NCBI GenBank assembly: GCA_949317995.1
Contig: OX439036.1
Location: 24,774,854 to 24,838,853, forward strand
Source of the DNA: Acholoe squamosa
Lineage: Eukaryota; Annelida; Polychaeta; Phyllodocida; Polynoidae
DNA: 64,000 nt
Direction of reading: 5' to 3'
A program made the position numbers and the translations under genes. Shown here piece by piece: positions 60,201 through 64,000 of the stretch. The notes under the pieces are model-generated. The model was not told the origin of the DNA. It was given only the letters and a program-made list of their open reading frames with translations, and did not search any database. Every line of letters begins with the position of its first letter. Position 1 is the first letter of the stretch.

Positions 60201-61453
60201 ATCAACCTCTGCCATCACCTTCAGCATGTTGCTGTTCTTAGAAGTTGTAGGCTTTAGTGTGTAGATGTACTTTTCACCAGTATCATCATTTGTATCCTCC
60301 CTGACCTTGTTCACACGTGCCTGTTTCTTCTTTTTCTTCTTCACTTCTGCCTTCGGCTTAGGCTTTTCTTCTTTAGAAGGTGAAGTACAGCATCGTGCAA
60401 AATGATCAAGGTTACCACACTTCCTACAAGTCTTCCCTTTGGCAGGACACCATCATAGATCATGCCGGTATTTGCAAGTACTACAGCGTGCCAGTTGTCC
60501 CTTGTCTGCAGGTTTAGGCTTCTGAGACTCTTCTTGAGATGACTTCTGTTGCTGTTTAAACTTGAGCCTATGTACAGATGTCTCACCTCGCTCAATAGTA
60601 CTAGATTGTTGCTCAGACATTTCCATAGATCTAAATTTGTCTAAGATCTGGTCAAGTGTCCAGTTCTTGTTTTCCAGAGCATCTTTCCTCAACTTGGAAG
60701 ATATACAGTGTTGAATCACCTGAGACTTCAGTTCACGCTTTAAATCAGTGAATTCACAGTACTTGGCAAGCTTCCTCAATTCAGTGACATACATATCCAG
60801 AGTTTCACCTGGTTCCTGCTCTCTAATGCGGAACTCATAGATGCCAAACTCAGGATTCACTTGAGGTATGAAATAGTCATTGAGAGCATCATGCACTGCT
60901 GTATAAGCATCCTGATTGTTTGCAGCCACAGGATCTGGGATAGTCAGTGTATAACAAATGTCATCAACCTCCTCACCTGCATAGTGTAACATCAGAGACT
61001 TCTTCCTTGCAGCATCTGTTATTGTCAGACCAACCATCAGCTGTTCAAAGCGACGTACCCACTTCTTCCACCTGACCCCGACTGTGTCTCTGTCGGTGGA
61101 AAGTGTGGCAGAGCCTCAGCCATGATTGCCTTCAAGCACAGATGCTCAGGGTTACTTACAGGATCAACAGTTAATGTAAGTAAAGTCACTCACCCTGTCT
61201 TGGAAGTCTTAATCAGTCCTACCTCAATACAGTGGTGATGGTAGTAGCACACTGTTGGTCTGCTCCTGGATCTTAGCGCACCTCAGCAGTGGCAGGTGTA
61301 CACACAGAGTAGCAGCAGGTAAGCAGGGAGGGGAGCTCCAATCCAGCTTGAAAGTGAGCTATTTCTCCAAAATTCTCCTTATTCGGCCAATAACTTGTGT
61401 AAAATCCTATCTCTCCTGGATCACCGAGTTACCATCCCATCCTCGTCGCCAAA

Positions 61454-61620
61454 TATAATGTTCTATGGGCTATGACCTGAATAATCCATGAATTTAACTG
61501 CTGGAGATACACACACAACACTGAACCAAAATGGCTGCTGGACTCAAACTAATTATTTATTCACAAGAGGTCACATGACCTGAATACTGGTCTGTGATTG
61601 GCCGATGGCTCAACACTACA
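61454..61620 (-). repeat. 5' LTR of the Gypsy element
   Basis: It is nearly identical to the 3' LTR at 56664-56828. It is followed (- strand) by the primer-binding site and preceded by the GATTC target duplication. Confidence 0.92.
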
Positions 61621-61968
61621 GATTCTTTATGGGCCTGACTGAAAGAGCTATCCTCATGTATAATCTCCACCTTATGCATGAGTTTTTACAGTAGTAGGTC
61701 TTCTATTCTACACAAAAATACCTTGTCTATATAAGGTGTATCTAAGTTGAGACCAATCATATCACCTATCCCTTGGGTGTATTAACCCATTAAGGGCAGA
61801 AGACACATGAGTTATCTGGCCATGGGGGCAGCCTTTAAATTTCCTAGGAGTAAGGGCCTATGTAGTGTAAGGTAAAGAATACAGTAGGGTTGTATAGACT
61901 GTCATAAAATAAAGTTTGTATTTTCTGGTGTATATCTGTAACATTGAGAATGTCATAGTTTATAACTA

Positions 61969-62201
61969 CCGTATTCTCCCACGTAGAAGACGCACTGCAC
62001 GTATAGGACGCACCCCAAACTCAGCAGAAGCATTTTCACGTATAAGACGCACCTCTTGGGGCTCAATTTTGTAAATTCAGTACATTTCTATAGTAAAATT
62101 ACCCCTCGTATAAGACGCACCCCCAATTTCAGTACATCCTATAAGACCCCCCAGCATTTTGTTTGGCGTAGAGGACGCGTCTTATACGCGGGAGTTTACG
62201 G
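61969..62201. mobile_element. 233-bp MITE family, copy 3 (opposite orientation)
   Basis: The ends are CCGTATTCTCCCACGTAGAA and, inward from the right, CCGTAAACTCCCGCGTATAA. TA lies at both borders (61967-61968 and 62202-62203). The length is again 233 bp. It lies 350 bp outside the Gypsy element. Confidence 0.88.
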
Positions 62202-62304
62202 TAAATGGGTTAGAATCAAAGTACAGTAAAGGTATGTTGATGGTTGTATGTTTCAATGACCTAGTATCATGTGGTAAGCCTACATCAGCATTCTTGGAAC
62301 ATAT

Positions 62305-62710
62305 TGTAATAAACATAGGCCGGCGGCTCGGCGGCGGCCACCGAAGCTCGGTGGCGGGTTCACGCTGTGGCCGCTAGGTGGCGCGTCGGCGGTGACGTCA
62401 CAGCCTTGTGACGTCACCGTCGGCGGCCGGGGGGTATAAAACGCGGTGTTCGGTGGTTTTATGGCAGACGCGATCAGACACTCAGGTGACCTACGTGTAA
62501 GCTATCTTAAGGGAGTTCGGTGGCTAGTCCTAGCTCACGAACAGAGTGGCGTCTCTAAGCAAGAATAAGTACAAGTACAAGTATCAGTATAAGCAAGTAA
62601 CTGATGACCAGTGGCTGTTAGTCCTTAAGGCTCCTAAGAAATAAAACAACAACAACGGCTGTAACTTTATGTTCCATTCTTTATATACGGTGTCGACTCT
62701 GGTTATTACA
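62305..62710 (+). repeat. 5' LTR of the second Gypsy element
   Basis: This 406-bp LTR has a GC-rich U3 (CGGCGG words, two TGACGTCA-type sites forming an inverted pair around 62392-62418), a TATA box, and an AC-rich 3' portion. GTTCGGTGG words appear both here and in gag. Confidence 0.85.
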
Positions 62711-64000
62711 TTGGTGACAGCGGTGGTTGTTTACATTAACGAACCGGGGTGTACCAGAGTAGAAACACAGGCATGGCAGATAGCGAATTAAAGATGGAGG
62801 AGGAGAGGGCAGCCCTGGAGGAGCAGTTAGGGGCGGGTAGGCGAGGAGAACTGATCCAGGTTGTGGATGAGGAGGTTTCTGTTAAAGTTAAAGGGCCGGT
62901 GGCTGCGGCGGCCGGCGCCACCGACGCCACCGGAGCAGACGACAGGAAGTGGGTGATGGAGGAGCGACCGGACAGGAGGGCAGAGGAAGCATCACCTGGG
63001 GAGGAAGTGGGAGTAAAGGGTGGCGTGGCTAGTCACCGGGCACCTCTTGGTGCGGCCGCTAAAGTGGACAGCGAAATGGGCCCGACTGAGTTCGGTGGCC
63101 GGTTCGGTGGGAAGGGCGGCGGTTCGGTGGTTGGCCAGTTCGGTGGCCTGGTGTTCGGCGGAGCGGGGAGTGATAAGGAGGGTCACCGGAGAGAGGAGCT
63201 GACGCGAGAGTGGGGCCCCGACAGGGCCCACGGGGAGGTCAGAGAGGGCCGCGGGACGATTGGAAGGGAGGGGACAGACCCGTTGGCGGAATGGCTGAGG
63301 CAGGGCAGCCCCAGAAGTAGCTCTAGGACGGAGAGTGTGGAGGGGGCCAGGAGCTCCACGCCCCTGGGGATAGAGCAGACGCAGGGAATGATGGCGCCAG
63401 GTGGCGGGATACGCCCGGGTAGGCCGGGGCCCGGGGGCGAGGGGGCCACCCGGAAGCCAATTGTGATGCCGGGCAAGTACGACGGGTCGAGCGATCTGGA
63501 GGAGTTTCTGTCGCACTTCGACCTCTGCGTCATGGCTAACGGATGGACGGAAAGGGAGTCGGGGACGTTTCTGGGAATAAGCCTGTCGGGGGTCGCCCGG
63601 CGGCTGTTGGCGTCAGAACGGCCGGCGGCTCCTGGGGGATATAAGAAGTTGCGGGATGCACTAGTAAATAGATTCCAGCCGAAGAGTCAGGTGGAATCGT
63701 ATAAGGCTCTGCTCCGCACCCGGGTGCGGAAGCCGGGGGAGGAGTTACAAACCCTCTCGGAGGAGATCCTGCGACTGTTGCGGCTGTCCTACCCCAATGC
63801 AGACACCCAGATGGTAGATGGCATGGCTAAGGATAGGTTTGTCGAATGTCTGGAGGATACGGAGCTCCGACAGTGGATATACCAGGGCGAGATTCCGACT
63901 CTTCTACGGGCGGTGGAAAGGGGTATACGGGCGGAAACTTACCTTAAAGAGGAACGGGCGAAGGCGGTGAAGGTCAGGTCCGCCACGAAGTCAATGGCGG
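62305..64000 (+). mobile_element. Second Gypsy-type LTR retrotransposon, 5' LTR and gag, cut by window end
   Basis: The LTR spans 62305-62710 and has perfect 8-bp inverted ends (TGTAATAA...TTATTACA). It contains a TATAAA box (62435-62440) and an AATAAA near 62640. A primer-binding site (TTGGTGACAGCGGTGG) follows at once. From ATG 62773 one frame stays open to the window end (about 409 codons). It starts MADSELKMEEERAALEEQ, has a glycine-rich stretch with repeated FGG, then a Retrotrans_gag-like domain (YDGSSDLEEFLSHFDLCVMA, LVNRFQP, YPNADTQMVDGMAKDRFVE). GC content is far above the host DNA. It looks whole as far as seen; the rest is outside the window. Confidence 0.88.

Larger units (their letters stand above)
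56664..61620 (-). mobile_element. Ty3/Gypsy LTR retrotransposon, nearly 5 kb, broken
   Basis: Two near-identical LTRs of about 165 bp (56664-56828 and 61454-61620) bound the element, and GATTC flanks both sides (56659-56663, 61621-61625). Read on the - strand, the right LTR is followed by a primer-binding site (TTTGGCGACGAGGATGGG) and the left LTR is preceded by a polypurine tract (AAAAGGGGAGAGA). The order is gag with zinc-knuckle-like cysteines (about 61.0-60.4 kb), aspartic protease (about 60.3-59.9 kb), reverse transcriptase and RNase H (about 59.7-58.5 kb), and integrase (about 58.4-57.5 kb). This order is that of Gypsy. LTR similarity points to a young insertion. The coding region is interrupted a handful of times, so it is probably inactive. 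Confidence 0.95.

Noticed and set aside
62992-63516. 174-codon open frame on the - strand
   Set aside because: It is antisense to the gag frame of the second Gypsy element; high GC content makes long chance frames.

Overview
The window is animal nuclear DNA: AT-rich, with long introns, split genes with GT-AG sites, and many small transposons. It carries parts of three recognisable host genes. The gene set and the tRNA-derived SINEs suggest a marine invertebrate, either a non-vertebrate deuterostome or a lophotrochozoan; I cannot name the species from sequence alone.

Layout. From 1 to 19 kb I see no certain host gene. This stretch holds one retroviral-type LTR (2.16-2.63 kb), a duplicated promoter-like block (5.3-5.65 kb), and two hAT-type DNA transposons with perfect 8-bp target duplications (10.80-11.25 kb and 12.52-15.30 kb). 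The second hAT contains another transposon. From 19.2 to 23.4 kb on the + strand lies the 3' part of a MuSK/Nrk-type receptor tyrosine kinase: two Frizzled-domain exons, one kringle exon, and one large exon for the transmembrane segment and whole kinase. From 23.4 to 28.2 kb nothing coding is seen. At 28.2-28.8 kb on the - strand is a single-exon Tctex1/DYNLT5-like dynein light chain gene. From 29 to 49.7 kb the DNA is repeat-dominated: Harbinger-like MITEs, a 233-bp MITE family, tRNA-derived SINEs, a 61-bp-arm hairpin, a 1.8-kb TA-flanked element with CAGTAG arrays, a 310-bp tandem duplication with RFX-like words, and two minisatellites. At 49.8-51.7 kb on the - strand are five exons of a SETD9-type SET-domain gene; its first exon is not recognised. 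Upstream of it, at 52.68-53.21 kb, is a dense cluster of near-palindromic ATGCCCTGAGGGCAT words that match the AP-2 (TFAP2) site. From 56.66 to 61.62 kb a Ty3/Gypsy retrotransposon (- strand) sits between 5-bp target duplications and contains a younger MITE. From 62.3 kb to the window end is the 5' LTR and gag of a second, GC-rich Gypsy element on the + strand.

The three host genes have no evident functional link: a muscle/neuronal receptor kinase, a dynein light chain probably for cilia or axonemes, and a putative protein methyltransferase. The main interest of the window is its layered transposon history and the AP-2-like cluster, which is either a regulatory element or the subterminal array of an unrecognised transposon.
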